Assembly (NCBI GenBank): GCA_947381875.1
Contig: CANCXY010000001.1
Coordinates: 1-55,905, forward strand
DNA length: 55,905 nucleotides
From: an uncultured Clostridia bacterium
GTDB lineage: Bacteria > Bacillota > Clostridia > Oscillospirales > Ruminococcaceae
Reading direction: 5' to 3'
The notes under the pieces were generated by a model. That model worked only from the letters and a program-made list of their open reading frames with translations. It ran no database searches and had not been told where the DNA came from. The position numbers and the translations under genes are program-made. Of this stretch, positions 32,703-40,694 are shown piece after piece (within the stretch, counting starts at the first letter, position 1; each line of letters opens with the position of its first letter).

Positions 32703-33473
32703 CTACACAAGAAAATAAAGAATATCCTGCATGCGGCGGAACAGCGTGTCGAGGTAATTTGTCAAAAACGTGCCCACCACGGGGGTAAAGGCAAACAGCA
32801 GGAAAAGCCCTAACAGGATCTTCAACTGGATGTTGATGACAAATACATTGATCTGTGGGATAAATTTCATCAGAATGCCGATGGAAAATTCCATAATCAG
32901 CTCCATCGCCACAAACGGCAGGGAGAGCTGCACCGCGAGGCTGAACGCATAGGAGAACAACTCAAACATGAACTGCGCAACGTTCTGCGTAATCACGCCC
33001 TGCCCTGGCGGGATGATGAGGTATGAGGATGTGAACAGCCGGATCAGAATATGGTGGCTGTTCGTCGCGAACAGGTAGAGGATAAAAAACAGGTTGAGGT
33101 AGTTGCTGGACACCGACATCTGAATATTGGTGTTGGGGTTGAACGCGCGCGCCATGGAAAGCCCGAAAGCCATATCCATCTGGTCGCCCGCGAAAATAAG
33201 CATATAATAGAATACCTGGAACACGCACCCACACACAAAGCCGACCGCCAGCTCCCGGAACAGCGCCCCCACCATCTGTACAGTGGTGTAGCGCGTGAAC
33301 GGCTCGGCGGAAAGGCCGGGCGCGACAAGCATCGTCAGACTGATTACAAACCCCATACGCGCCGCCGCGGGCACGCCGCGGCGGGAAAGCAGCGGGTTAA
33401 ACGCCAGCATGCCCGTGAAGCGCACAAACACGAGCATCAGCACGGCCATCTGTTCATACAGCGTTTCAAACAT
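32703..33473 (-). CDS. fliR: Flagellar type III export protein FliR
   Basis: A 256-residue protein with six hydrophobic segments. It has the FliR-like MLVFVRFTGMLAFNPLLSRRGVPAAARMG at the N-terminus and a conserved central FRELAVGFVCGCVFQVFYY. It forms the export core with FliP and FliQ. It starts at ATG three bases after the fliQ stop without its own ribosome site, implying coupling. Confidence 0.94.
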   Translation of the reverse strand: MFETLYEQMAVLMLVFVRFTGMLAFNPLLSRRGVPAAARMGFVISLTMLVAPGLSAEPFTRYTTVQMVGALFRELAVGFVCGCVFQVFYYMLIFAGDQMDMAFGLSMARAFNPNTNIQMSVSSNYLNLFFILYLFATNSHHILIRLFTSSYLIIPPGQGVITQNVAQFMFELFSYAFSLAVQLSLPFVAMELIMEFSIGILMKFIPQINVFVINIQLKILLGLFLLFAFTPVVGTFLTNYLDTLFRRMQDILYFLV

Positions 33474-33476
33474 AGG

Positions 33477-33740
33477 CTACATCAGGGCGAACTGCGTGAA
33501 CAGGCTGTTGACGTAATCGCCCATTGTCGTCATCATCCACGGCCCTAAGAGCAGCAGCATCAGCGCGATGGCGATCAACTTCGGCACAAAGGTGAGCGTC
33601 TGCTCATGGATCTGCGTGGCCGCCTGGAATATCGCGATGATAAGGCCAATCACGATACTGACGATCAGCATGGGCATTGTCAGCTTTAACGCGACAACAA
33701 GCGCGCCGCGCAGGATATCCATCACCTGCCCCTGCGTCAT
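33477..33740 (-). CDS. fliQ: Flagellar type III export protein FliQ
   Basis: An 87-residue protein with two transmembrane helices (about 15-38 and 53-73) and the conserved IGLIIAIFQAATQIHEQTLTFVPK. It is a component of the FliPQR core. The normal length is about 89. It lies between fliP and fliR, separated from fliP by a triple tandem palindrome repeat. Confidence 0.95.
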   Translation of the reverse strand: MTQGQVMDILRGALVVALKLTMPMLIVSIVIGLIIAIFQAATQIHEQTLTFVPKLIAIALMLLLLGPWMMTTMGDYVNSLFTQFALM

Positions 33741-33768
33741 GTCCTGCCCCCTCCCTCTCGTATCGCAC

Positions 33769-33921
33769 GGAAATCAATCCTGCTTTCCCCCGCCTTCGGC
33801 GGGGGAAAGCATCATGTGTGGAAATCCATCCTGCTTTTCCCTGCCTTCGGCGGGGGAAAGCATCATGTGTGGAAATCCATCCTGCTTTTCCCCGCCCCCG
33901 GCGGGGGAAAAGCATCATGTG
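33769..33921. repeat. Three tandem 51-bp palindrome units between fliP and fliQ
   Basis: Units start at 33769, 33820 and 33871, each GGAAATC(A/C)ATCC, then a GC palindrome with TTCGGC or CCCGGC centres, then GCATCATGTG(T/C). The third unit overlaps the end of fliP: its TCA is the fliP stop codon (TGA). The period is exact at 51. Confidence 0.9.
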
Positions 33922-34739
33922 CGGAAGCCGGCAATCAGGCTGCTGAAAAGCTGCCCCCAGCCATCCACCAGCACGAACAGCATGACCTTGAACGGCAGCG
34001 CAATCGTGGTAGGCGGCAGCATCACCATGCCCATAGACATCAGCGCGCTGGACACCACCATGTCGATGATGAGGAACGGGATGAAGATCATAAAGCCTAT
34101 CGAAAACGCGCGCTTCATCTCGCTGGTGGCAAACGCGGGCACAACGATTGTCATATCCAGCTCCATCAGGTCCTCGTTCGTCGGCGTCTCCACCAGCTCC
34201 AGGCCGAACCTGTCCTTCGCAATGCCCAGGAACAGGTTCAGGTCCTCGGTGCGGGTCTCTTTGAGCATAAAGCGCTTGATCGGCACCTCGGCGCGCTCCA
34301 AAGCCGTCTCCTGCGTGATTGCGCCGCGCACATACGGGTCGTAGGCATCCTCTTTGATCTCGGTGATGACCGGGCTCATGATAAACAGCGTGAGGAACAG
34401 CGCAAGGCCAATCAGCACCTGATTCGGCGGTGACTGCTGCGTCCCCAACGCGCTGCGCACGAACGACAGCACAATGATGATGCGCAGGAAACTTGTCACC
34501 ATCACCAGGATAGACGGAGCCAGCGCCAGCAGCGCGAGGATGAAGATGGCGTCCAACAGGCCGAACTGCGAGGAATCCCCCGCTTCGCCGGAGCCAAGGT
34601 CGACGCTGAAGATCGGCGCAGCACAGGCGACGGAGAGCGCCCCCAGCACAATCGCCGTACAAAGCGCCGCAAGCACGAAACGCCGGGCCTGCTTCTTTAG
34701 CTGGGCCTTACGCTCCGTGCGTGTCCGCTCCCTGCTCAT
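33915..34739 (-). CDS. fliP: Flagellar type III export protein FliP
   Basis: A 274-residue protein. An N-terminal membrane segment or signal (about 15-38) is followed by four transmembrane helices, with LLALAPSILVMVTSFLRIIIVLSFVR and the C-terminal GMVMLPPTTIALPFKVMLFVLVDGW as FliP signatures. ATG 34739 has AAGGAGGG 5 bases upstream. Its start overlaps fliO by 32 bases. The stop lies in the terminal unit of a tandem repeat. Confidence 0.95.
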   Translation of the reverse strand: MSRERTRTERKAQLKKQARRFVLAALCTAIVLGALSVACAAPIFSVDLGSGEAGDSSQFGLLDAIFILALLALAPSILVMVTSFLRIIIVLSFVRSALGTQQSPPNQVLIGLALFLTLFIMSPVITEIKEDAYDPYVRGAITQETALERAEVPIKRFMLKETRTEDLNLFLGIAKDRFGLELVETPTNEDLMELDMTIVVPAFATSEMKRAFSIGFMIFIPFLIIDMVVSSALMSMGMVMLPPTTIALPFKVMLFVLVDGWGQLFSSLIAGFRT

Positions 34740-35091
34740 TGCCGCCCTCCTTTCCCGCCTTTGAGGCAAACGCGTGTTTGAACACATTCAGGAACGCGCT
34801 GTCTCTCCCCGGCTCCCCGTCGCCTGGCGGCAGGCTGGCGGGGTCAAGCTCCTCGATCCTCTCAATGTGCTGGCCTGTAACGCCGATCAGGAACGCCCGA
34901 TCCGCCGCCTTCACGATGAGGAGCTGCTTATCCGTGCCCAAGCCGACGCGCTCCACTATTTCGATCATCTTCCCCTTGTTCTGTATGGCGTAGCCGCGGC
35001 CAAGCAGCCGCACCGACCACGCCGCCAGCACAAGGACCAGAATGAACATTGCGAAAGCGCCGACCAGGGACAGGATGTCTCCCGGCTGCAT
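34708..35091 (-). CDS. fliO: Flagellar biosynthesis protein FliO/FliZ
   Basis: A 127-residue protein with one N-terminal transmembrane helix (about 6-28). A cytoplasmic FliO domain carries IEIVERVGLGTDKQLLIVKAADRAFLIGVTG, where the R-x-x-L/V-G-x-x-x-x-L pattern is the FliO signature. It helps assemble FliP. No ribosome site precedes the ATG, and cheY ends 6 bases upstream, so coupled translation is likely. Confidence 0.88.
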   Translation of the reverse strand: MQPGDILSLVGAFAMFILVLVLAAWSVRLLGRGYAIQNKGKMIEIVERVGLGTDKQLLIVKAADRAFLIGVTGQHIERIEELDPASLPPGDGEPGRDSAFLNVFKHAFASKAGKEGGNEQGADTHGA

Positions 35092-35097
35092 GGAAAA

Positions 35098-35460
35098 TCA
35101 GCCCAGGATGGTGGATACGGTCTTGAGCAGGCGATCGGGCTTGAAGGGCTTTACGATAAAGTCGAGCGCGCCCAAGTTGATGGCCTCAATCACCATCGCC
35201 TCCTGGCCCATGGCCGAACACATAACGACCTTCGCCGTCGCGTCGATTTCCTTGATGGCCTTCAGCGCCTGCAATCCGTCCATCTCCGGCATCGTGATAT
35301 CCATGATAACAAGGTCCGGGCGCTCCGCGTTGAACTTCTCCACCGCCTGGATGCCATTGCCCGCGTCGCACAGGTTGGTGTACCCAGCCTTTTTCAGCGT
35401 GTTCTGCACTGTTGTACGCATAAATACCGCATCGTCCACTACCAGAATCTTTTTGTCCAT
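35098..35460 (-). CDS. cheY: Chemotaxis response regulator CheY
   Basis: A 120-residue single receiver domain. The acid pair Asp9-Asp10, phosphoacceptor Asp54 (VIMDITMPEMDG), Ser82 and Lys104 (VKPFK) are all present. Phosphorylated CheY binds the switch proteins FliM and FliY; CheC and FliY remove the phosphate. AAAGGAG precedes the ATG. The sequence is most like clostridial CheY encoded in flagellar operons. Confidence 0.96.
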   Translation of the reverse strand: MDKKILVVDDAVFMRTTVQNTLKKAGYTNLCDAGNGIQAVEKFNAERPDLVIMDITMPEMDGLQALKAIKEIDATAKVVMCSAMGQEAMVIEAINLGALDFIVKPFKPDRLLKTVSTILG

Positions 35461-35526
35461 AAAAAACTACTCCTTTATGTTTGGATGGAATGGGCGTCAA
35501 TGGGGGCCGCTGGGATATTTCCATGT

Positions 35527-35556
35527 GTTTCCCCACCCGGCGGGACGGAGACACAC
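35527..35556. repeat. Imperfect palindrome upstream of cheY
   Basis: TGTGTTTCCCC and GGGAC-GGAGACACACA arms around ACCCGGC, in the 163-base spacer between fliY and cheY. Similar longer versions lie at 38100 and 50520. Confidence 0.5.
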
Positions 35557-35623
35557 ACAAAAACTTCCGCTTCGGCACTCCCCTTATTTATCTTCAAGTA
35601 AGCCTCCGCTTACGGGGGTACGG

Positions 35624-37039
35624 TCAAATATTTTCCTCTTTCAAGCTGTCCATCAGCTCTTTCGTGCCGACAATCTCGGTAATGCGCACACCGAAGTTGT
35701 CGTCGATTACCACCACGTCGCCATGCGCCAGCAGCCGACCGTTCACCATAATATCTACGGGCGCGCCCGCCTGTTTATCCAGCTCTATGACAGTGCCCTG
35801 CCCAAACTCGACAATATCCTTGATCTTGCGCTTCGTTTTGCCAATCTGCACCGCCACGTCCAGGTTCACGCCGAGCAGCAGATCCATATTGCCGCCCTGC
35901 GGCCCCGGCATTACCTGCGGGGTATAGGTCGGGAACTGGGTATTCTTGATGGTGATGGGCTGCTGGTCGCTGTAGGGCGCCATGCCGGGCTGCGGGTACA
36001 TATAGGGGTTCGGCGCATACTGCGGCATATAGCCGCCGTTCGGATATCCCGGCATCTGCGCGGCCTGCGGGTATTGCGGCATACCGGGGTACTGCGGCAT
36101 CTGGCCGGGCATCCCCTGCTGGGGCATCTGGCCCATCTGGCCCGGCATGCCCTGCTGGGGCATCTGGCCCATCTGACCCGGCATCCCCTGCTGCGGCATC
36201 TGCGTCATAGGCTGCTGTGCCGCCTGCTGTGCGGCCGCCATCTGCTGCGAAGCCGCAGCCTGCGCGGCGGCGGCCTGCTGCTGGATGAGGCGGTCGGTCT
36301 CCGACTGGCTCATCACGCCGCCTGTGCCTGCCGCCGAAGGGGCGGGCGCGGAAGGCTGCGGGGCGGGCGCCGGCATGGGCGCGGGGGCCGGGGCCGGCTC
36401 GTTCTCCTCAATCGCGCCGATCTGGTCTTCCGTCTGCGAGGTGACGCGCGAGACGATCTCCTTTGCCAGCGCAATGGGCAGCACACTGGCAAAATCGCTG
36501 GACATGACGCCCACGATATCCAGCTTAAAGGTGATGGAGACAATCTCCTCCTCGTCCGTCACGCCAATGGCGTCCTGGTACTCGTGCTCGGAGGAGACGA
36601 TCTTGGCCTCCGGGGTGGAAATATTCACCACCATGCCGAGGAACTCGGAAAGCGCCGTCGCGGAGGAGCCCATCATCTGGTTCATCACTTCGCACGCAGC
36701 GCTCATGCTCAGCTCGTCAAATTCAAAGTCATCCGTCGGCTCGTCCTCGTTGCCCATCAGCAGGCCGAGGATGATCTGCATATCGCGCTGACGGAACACC
36801 ATCACGTTTGTACCCGAAAGGCCCTCGACATAGCTGATGGAAACCAGCATCGCCGGTTCCATAGCGGCATAGTCGAGGCTGTCGAATTTTTTCTGCGTTA
36901 CGCTTGGCGTTGAGATGATCACCTGTTTATCCAGCAGATTGGAAACCGCCGTGGCCGCGGAGCCCATGCTGATGTTCATGATCTCGCCAATGGTATCAAG
37001 CTCCATGCTACTAAGGTTTTCCCGCTGATTGTTGTCCAT
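35624..37039 (-). CDS. fliY: Flagellar switch protein FliY (CheC-like plus FliN domain)
   Basis: A 471-residue protein. The N-terminal part (about 1-205) has two CheC-type phosphatase motifs, around Glu19/Asn22 and Glu117/Asn120. The C-terminal FliN domain (about 388-460) has DLLLGVNLDVAVQIGKTKRKIKDIVEFGQGTVIELDK split over its length. Between them is an unusually long linker (about 210-385), rich in Pro, Ala, Gln and Met, with a 12-residue unit PQQGMPGQMGQM repeated three times at 282-315. Part of the C-ring; dephosphorylates CheY-P. It overlaps fliM by 29 bases. Confidence 0.93.
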   Translation of the reverse strand: MDNNQRENLSSMELDTIGEIMNISMGSAATAVSNLLDKQVIISTPSVTQKKFDSLDYAAMEPAMLVSISYVEGLSGTNVMVFRQRDMQIILGLLMGNEDEPTDDFEFDELSMSAACEVMNQMMGSSATALSEFLGMVVNISTPEAKIVSSEHEYQDAIGVTDEEEIVSITFKLDIVGVMSSDFASVLPIALAKEIVSRVTSQTEDQIGAIEENEPAPAPAPMPAPAPQPSAPAPSAAGTGGVMSQSETDRLIQQQAAAAQAAASQQMAAAQQAAQQPMTQMPQQGMPGQMGQMPQQGMPGQMGQMPQQGMPGQMPQYPGMPQYPQAAQMPGYPNGGYMPQYAPNPYMYPQPGMAPYSDQQPITIKNTQFPTYTPQVMPGPQGGNMDLLLGVNLDVAVQIGKTKRKIKDIVEFGQGTVIELDKQAGAPVDIMVNGRLLAHGDVVVIDDNFGVRITEIVGTKELMDSLKEENI

Positions 37040-38039
37040 TGCTCATCATCTCCGTTTGCTCTACAATATGGTTCAATTTGATCGCTTTCCGTTTCTTTGT
37101 CTCGCCAAGTTTCGCTGTAAACCACTCGGTATTGTCTATATACACGCCGAGATCGCTGTCCACATGCTTGCGCAGCGGGATCACGTCCATTGGCTGAAGA
37201 TTCAATATCTCGCCGAGCGGCATGGTGAACTGGTCGAATACGACGGTCATTTCCAAATCGGATTCGCAGACGTTTTCCAGGATCATCTGCTTTTTCATTC
37301 TTTCCTGGTCGGGGTCCTGCTGCTTCTTCGCTTTGGCGAACTTCCGGCTGAAGCGGTCCACCGTCTGTTCCAACAGCTCGGCGGGGATGCAGATGCTGAA
37401 GGTATTGGTGGTGCCCGCGATGCGGATGTTCATCATGGTAATCACAACGATATCTTCCGGCGCGAAAAGCTGCAGCAGGCGGGGGTTGGTTTCAATGTTT
37501 TCCAGCCGGAAATCAATGTTAAAGGTATTTTTCCACACATCGTCGACGCGACGTGCCACCTGGTTGAGTACGTTCTGTAAAATTGCTATCTCGATATCGG
37601 TAAAGCCGCGCTCAGGGGCAGGGCTGTTGCCTGGACCGCCCAGCAGGCGGTCGAAAAGCTGAAAGCTGAGCGATGAGGTAAGGTCGATCATCAGCGTGGT
37701 GTCATCGCATTCGTTTGTGGTGGAGCTGACACTCAGCAGCCCCAACATGGTATTGTCCGGCAGCGAGTTGCCGTATTCATAAAAGCGCTGCTCCTCGGCA
37801 GCGGCGGCGTCTATCTCACAGGGGATGCGCAGCACGCTGGAAAAATACGAGGCAAGCACGCGCGCCAGCGTCTCCTGCAAACCGTCCAGCGCCTTGAGCT
37901 GTTCCTTTGTAAATTTACGGGGAGCGCGGAAGTCGTATTCTTTCAGCTTCTGCGTGGGCTTTTCAGCTACGTCCGTGCCCCCTGTCGCCATCCTGTTGAG
38001 AAGTGCGTCAATCTGGCTTTGTGATAATTTCTCGGCCAC
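37011..38039 (-). CDS. fliM: Flagellar motor switch protein FliM
   Basis: A 342-residue FliM. The N-terminal CheY-binding peptide is LSQSQIDALLN. The middle domain contains the GGPGNSPAPERGFTDIEIAIL motif, where GGxG is typical, and the C-terminal FliN-like domain is at about 245-325. GTG 38039 is the best start, giving MAEKLSQSQ with GGGAGGAG 7 bases upstream; an upstream start would add 14 atypical residues. It sits in the C-ring with FliG and FliY. Confidence 0.94.
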   Translation of the reverse strand: MAEKLSQSQIDALLNRMATGGTDVAEKPTQKLKEYDFRAPRKFTKEQLKALDGLQETLARVLASYFSSVLRIPCEIDAAAAEEQRFYEYGNSLPDNTMLGLLSVSSTTNECDDTTLMIDLTSSLSFQLFDRLLGGPGNSPAPERGFTDIEIAILQNVLNQVARRVDDVWKNTFNIDFRLENIETNPRLLQLFAPEDIVVITMMNIRIAGTTNTFSICIPAELLEQTVDRFSRKFAKAKKQQDPDQERMKKQMILENVCESDLEMTVVFDQFTMPLGEILNLQPMDVIPLRKHVDSDLGVYIDNTEWFTAKLGETKKRKAIKLNHIVEQTEMMSNGQQSAGKP

Positions 38040-38099
38040 CTGTACTCTCCTCCCGTACTCTGTTTTCCGGGAAGTGCCCAAGCCGCAAGGGTGCTCCCC

Positions 38100-38133
38100 G
38101 TGCGTTTCCCCGCCCGCCGGGTGGGGAAACGCT
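38100..38133. repeat. GC palindrome between fliM and motB
   Basis: GCGTTTCCCC and GGGGAAACGC (perfect 10 bp) enclose GCCCGCCGGGT, in a 132-base spacer. Confidence 0.65.
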
Positions 38134-38171
38134 CAAAGACCCCTTGCTCCGGCCACTCCCGTCTTCCGCCG

Positions 38172-39302
38172 TCATTCTCCGGCCCCGGAACTGCCCGCGT
38201 CGGGCGGCGGCGCCTGCATGCTTGTGCTGGAACTGTCCTGCCCTGCCGCGCTGGAACTGCCGGACGCACCGCCGTCCCCCGCGCTGCCGGAACCTCCGCT
38301 GTCCCCGGCTCCGCTTTCATCCTCCGGCTGTGGCGCAGCAGAGCTGGTGGAATCATCCGGCAGGACGGCGGAATTGCTGCTGGACGCGCCCTGGTCCTCG
38401 TCATCTTCCGGGGCGCTGGATGAATCGGGTTCAACCGTGCCTGTCGATTTATTAAACTTCTCCGGGTCAAGCAGATCCTCAATACTGTCCATCTTATCCT
38501 TGCCCTCGAACGGCTCGGCGGTGAACAGGCCGGAAACAGCCTGCGCCAGTTCGGGGGATTCCGCAAGGGGCGAATCATTGCTGATAATCACCAGCTCGAC
38601 GCGCCGGTTATGTTCGCGCCCGCTGCTTTCGTCGTTGGTGTCGATAGGGTAATTCTTGCCAAAGGCGATGGGCCGCAGGAGTTTGGGCGCTATCTCGTTT
38701 TCTTCTTCAAAATACTGCGCCACCACCGCCGCACGTTCGGCGCTGAGCAGCCAGTCGGAAACGCCGTAGTTATCGGAGTTGACGGAGGCCGTGTGCCCGC
38801 TGATGCTGATAAGCCAGATCTGGTCCTCCAGCGTTTTCAGGCTCTGGCCCAGAAAGTCGAGGTTAGGGCGGGCCTCCTCGGTAAGCTGGTAGCTGTCCGG
38901 GCGGAAGAACAGGCTGTTCTGGTAGCGCACATACACCACGCCCTCGCCCTGTGCCAGCTCGATGGAGTCCTGCATATTATTTTCTTCCACGAATTCTTCC
39001 AGATACTCGAACAGGTTCTCAAATTCCAGCGGCGGTTCCTCGGTCGGGTCGGTGCCCGCGCCGTCCTGCATCTCATTGCCGGGCACCATATGGTCGCCCT
39101 TTTCGGAGGAAGGCGTCAGAACCACCTGCGCGGTATCCTCGCCGGGGTTGGAGAACGCCTTGACGAACGCCTCCCACTTCTCACTGTTCACCGAAGACAT
39201 ACTGTAAAGCAGAACAAAGAAGCAAAGCAGCAGCGTGACCATATCGCCATATGTGTCTTTCCAACCGTCGTTTCTGTCTTCTTCCTGTGCCCTTCTTGCC
39301 AT
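38172..39302 (-). CDS. motB: Flagellar motor stator protein MotB
   Basis: A 376-residue protein. The single transmembrane helix near residues 19-38 carries the proton-binding Asp in DTYGDMVTLLLCFFVLLYSM. The OmpA-like peptidoglycan domain is at about 115-238, with ISISGHTASVNSDNYGVSDWLLSAERAAVV and GREHNRRVELVI. After it comes a tail of about 115 residues made almost entirely of Ser, Asp, Glu, Pro, Gly and Ala, longer than in other MotB proteins I know. ATG 39302 has GGGAGG 8 bases upstream. Confidence 0.93.
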   Translation of the reverse strand: MARRAQEEDRNDGWKDTYGDMVTLLLCFFVLLYSMSSVNSEKWEAFVKAFSNPGEDTAQVVLTPSSEKGDHMVPGNEMQDGAGTDPTEEPPLEFENLFEYLEEFVEENNMQDSIELAQGEGVVYVRYQNSLFFRPDSYQLTEEARPNLDFLGQSLKTLEDQIWLISISGHTASVNSDNYGVSDWLLSAERAAVVAQYFEEENEIAPKLLRPIAFGKNYPIDTNDESSGREHNRRVELVIISNDSPLAESPELAQAVSGLFTAEPFEGKDKMDSIEDLLDPEKFNKSTGTVEPDSSSAPEDDEDQGASSSNSAVLPDDSTSSAAPQPEDESGAGDSGGSGSAGDGGASGSSSAAGQDSSSTSMQAPPPDAGSSGAGE

Positions 39303-39319
39303 AATACCCACCTCCCTAT

Positions 39320-39433
39320 GGGGCTGCCATCCAGGGGCTGTGCCCCTGGACCCCGCCGGGCTGCCGCCCGGACCTGCCCAGAGGCCCTGCCTCTGGACTC
39401 CGCCAAAGGGGCACAGCCCCTTTGGAAACCCAT
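39320..39433 (+). repeat. Modular hairpin repeat, copy 8 (five stems)
   Basis: In order: CCAGGGGC/GCCCCTGG, CCGGGC/GCCCGG, CCAGAGGC/GCCTCTGG and CCAAAGGGGC/GCCCCTTTGG stems with linkers ACCCCG, ACCTG and ACTCCG, then AAACCCATC. It lies between motA and motB in the orientation opposite to the genes. Confidence 0.85.
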
Positions 39434-39465
39434 CTCATTCCATGTTGATTGTGTTCGTGCCGGGT

Positions 39466-40305
39466 TTACTTTGCGTCACCGCCGCCGCCTTCGCCGCGGC
39501 CGCCCTTGCCAGCCGATTTTTTCACGATATAGCCCGGAATGAGCTGCTCTAACTTCTCACGCAGGAAACGCGGCGCGTCGCCCGCTTGGATGCCCTCGAT
39601 GCCCTCTTTTACGATCATCTTGCATAAGTATTCTTCCTCGTGGCGTATTTTCAGCTTGCTGGAAATAGGGGTGAAAATGCCGTTCGCGAGGATGGAGCCG
39701 TAGAACGTGGTGACAAGCGCCAAGGCCATAGCCGGGGCGATGGCGTCCGGGTCGTCTAACTGTTTCAACATGTTGATAAGGCCCATCAGTGTACCGATCA
39801 TACCGAACGCCGGGCCGTAGCCCGCGGCCTTGTCGTAGAACGCGCGGTCCTGGCCGTGGCGGTCGTCCAGATAATCCAGCTCCGCCTGTAAAATTTCTTT
39901 TACCTTCTCCGCGTCCACCGCGTCGACGACAAGCATCATGCCGTTTTTGAGGAACTCGTCTTTTGTCTCCTCTAACTTCGCTTCCAGAGAAAGCAGGCCG
40001 TTGGAACGGGCCTCCTCGGCCAGGTCAACGATCTCATCAATGTATTTCTGGGGGTTGTACTTCGTGGGCAGGAATACAATTTTCAAATGGCGCGGGATCT
40101 TCGCAACCGCTTTGGCGGGGAAAGATACCATCATGGCTGTGACAACGCCGCCCAGCGTAACGGCAAGGCTGCTGGGGTCCCAGAAGTTTTGGAGGTTGGC
40201 GAACTTGATAAATTCGCCCGTGGCGAGGCCGTCTTTGTCGAATACGATGCCGAATACGACCAGAGCAATCATTAAAACCCAGCCGAGAATACTCATTATA
40301 TCCAT
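39466..40305 (-). CDS. motA: Flagellar motor stator protein MotA
   Basis: A 279-residue protein with four membrane segments (about 1-22, 37-58, 165-185, 195-215). The large cytoplasmic loop ARSNGLLSLEAKLEETKDEFLKNGMMLVVDAVD is the MotA signature, followed by AAGYGPAFGMIGTLMGLINML. It forms the stator with MotB and converts ion flow to torque. The Gly/Lys-rich tail is short. The ribosome site is AAGGATGG. Confidence 0.95.
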   Translation of the reverse strand: MDIMSILGWVLMIALVVFGIVFDKDGLATGEFIKFANLQNFWDPSSLAVTLGGVVTAMMVSFPAKAVAKIPRHLKIVFLPTKYNPQKYIDEIVDLAEEARSNGLLSLEAKLEETKDEFLKNGMMLVVDAVDAEKVKEILQAELDYLDDRHGQDRAFYDKAAGYGPAFGMIGTLMGLINMLKQLDDPDAIAPAMALALVTTFYGSILANGIFTPISSKLKIRHEEEYLCKMIVKEGIEGIQAGDAPRFLREKLEQLIPGYIVKKSAGKGGRGEGGGGDAK

Positions 40306-40337
40306 AAGTGCGTAACCATCCTTCCGCCATGCGCAGC

Positions 40338-40550
40338 TTAATCAAAATCTGGCCCCGGTTCCGGGTCGGGGTTGAAGATGCGCCGTTTATAGTTTACTGT
40401 CCGCTGGATCACTTCGTCCCTCGATTCGCGCACGATATGCAGCGCGCCGTTGGTGAGCATGATCGTTGTGTCCGGGTTCGATGTGATCGTCTCGATCAGG
40501 TCGCAGTTCAGCGCAAATTCCACGCCGCGCAGATTCGTAAGAACGATCAA
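40338..40550 (-). CDS. flbD: Flagellar FlbD family protein
   Basis: About 70 residues, matching FlbD: IVLTNLRGVEFALNCDLIETITSNPDTTIMLTNGALHIV, then ESRDEVIQRTVNYKRRI. The family (SwrD in Bacillus) is found in flagellar operons and affects stator power. TTG 40550 is chosen because AAGGAG lies 9 bases upstream and the result matches the family's N-terminus (M-I-x-V-T-x-L-N-G); ATG codons upstream have no suitable ribosome site. Confidence 0.85.
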   Translation of the reverse strand: MIVLTNLRGVEFALNCDLIETITSNPDTTIMLTNGALHIVRESRDEVIQRTVNYKRRIFNPDPEPGPDFD

Positions 40551-40572
40551 TGATATCATCTCCTTATCCATA

Positions 40573-40669
40573 GTCTTGGACAAACGGACATGCCGGGGCA
40601 CATCCGCTTGTCCAAGACGGCGAGCAGCCTCGCCGCCCTGTCTGGACTTCCCCCCGCGAAGGGGGGAAG
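40573..40669. repeat. Two hairpins between flgE and flbD
   Basis: GTCTTGGACAA/TTGTCCAAGAC arms with extension (40573-40618) and CTTCCCCCC/GGGGGGAAG around GCGAA (40647-40669). Neither is followed by a minus-strand T-run. They lie in the 144-base spacer. Confidence 0.6.
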
Positions 40670-40694
40670 AAACGCTTATTTGCTTATTATACCA

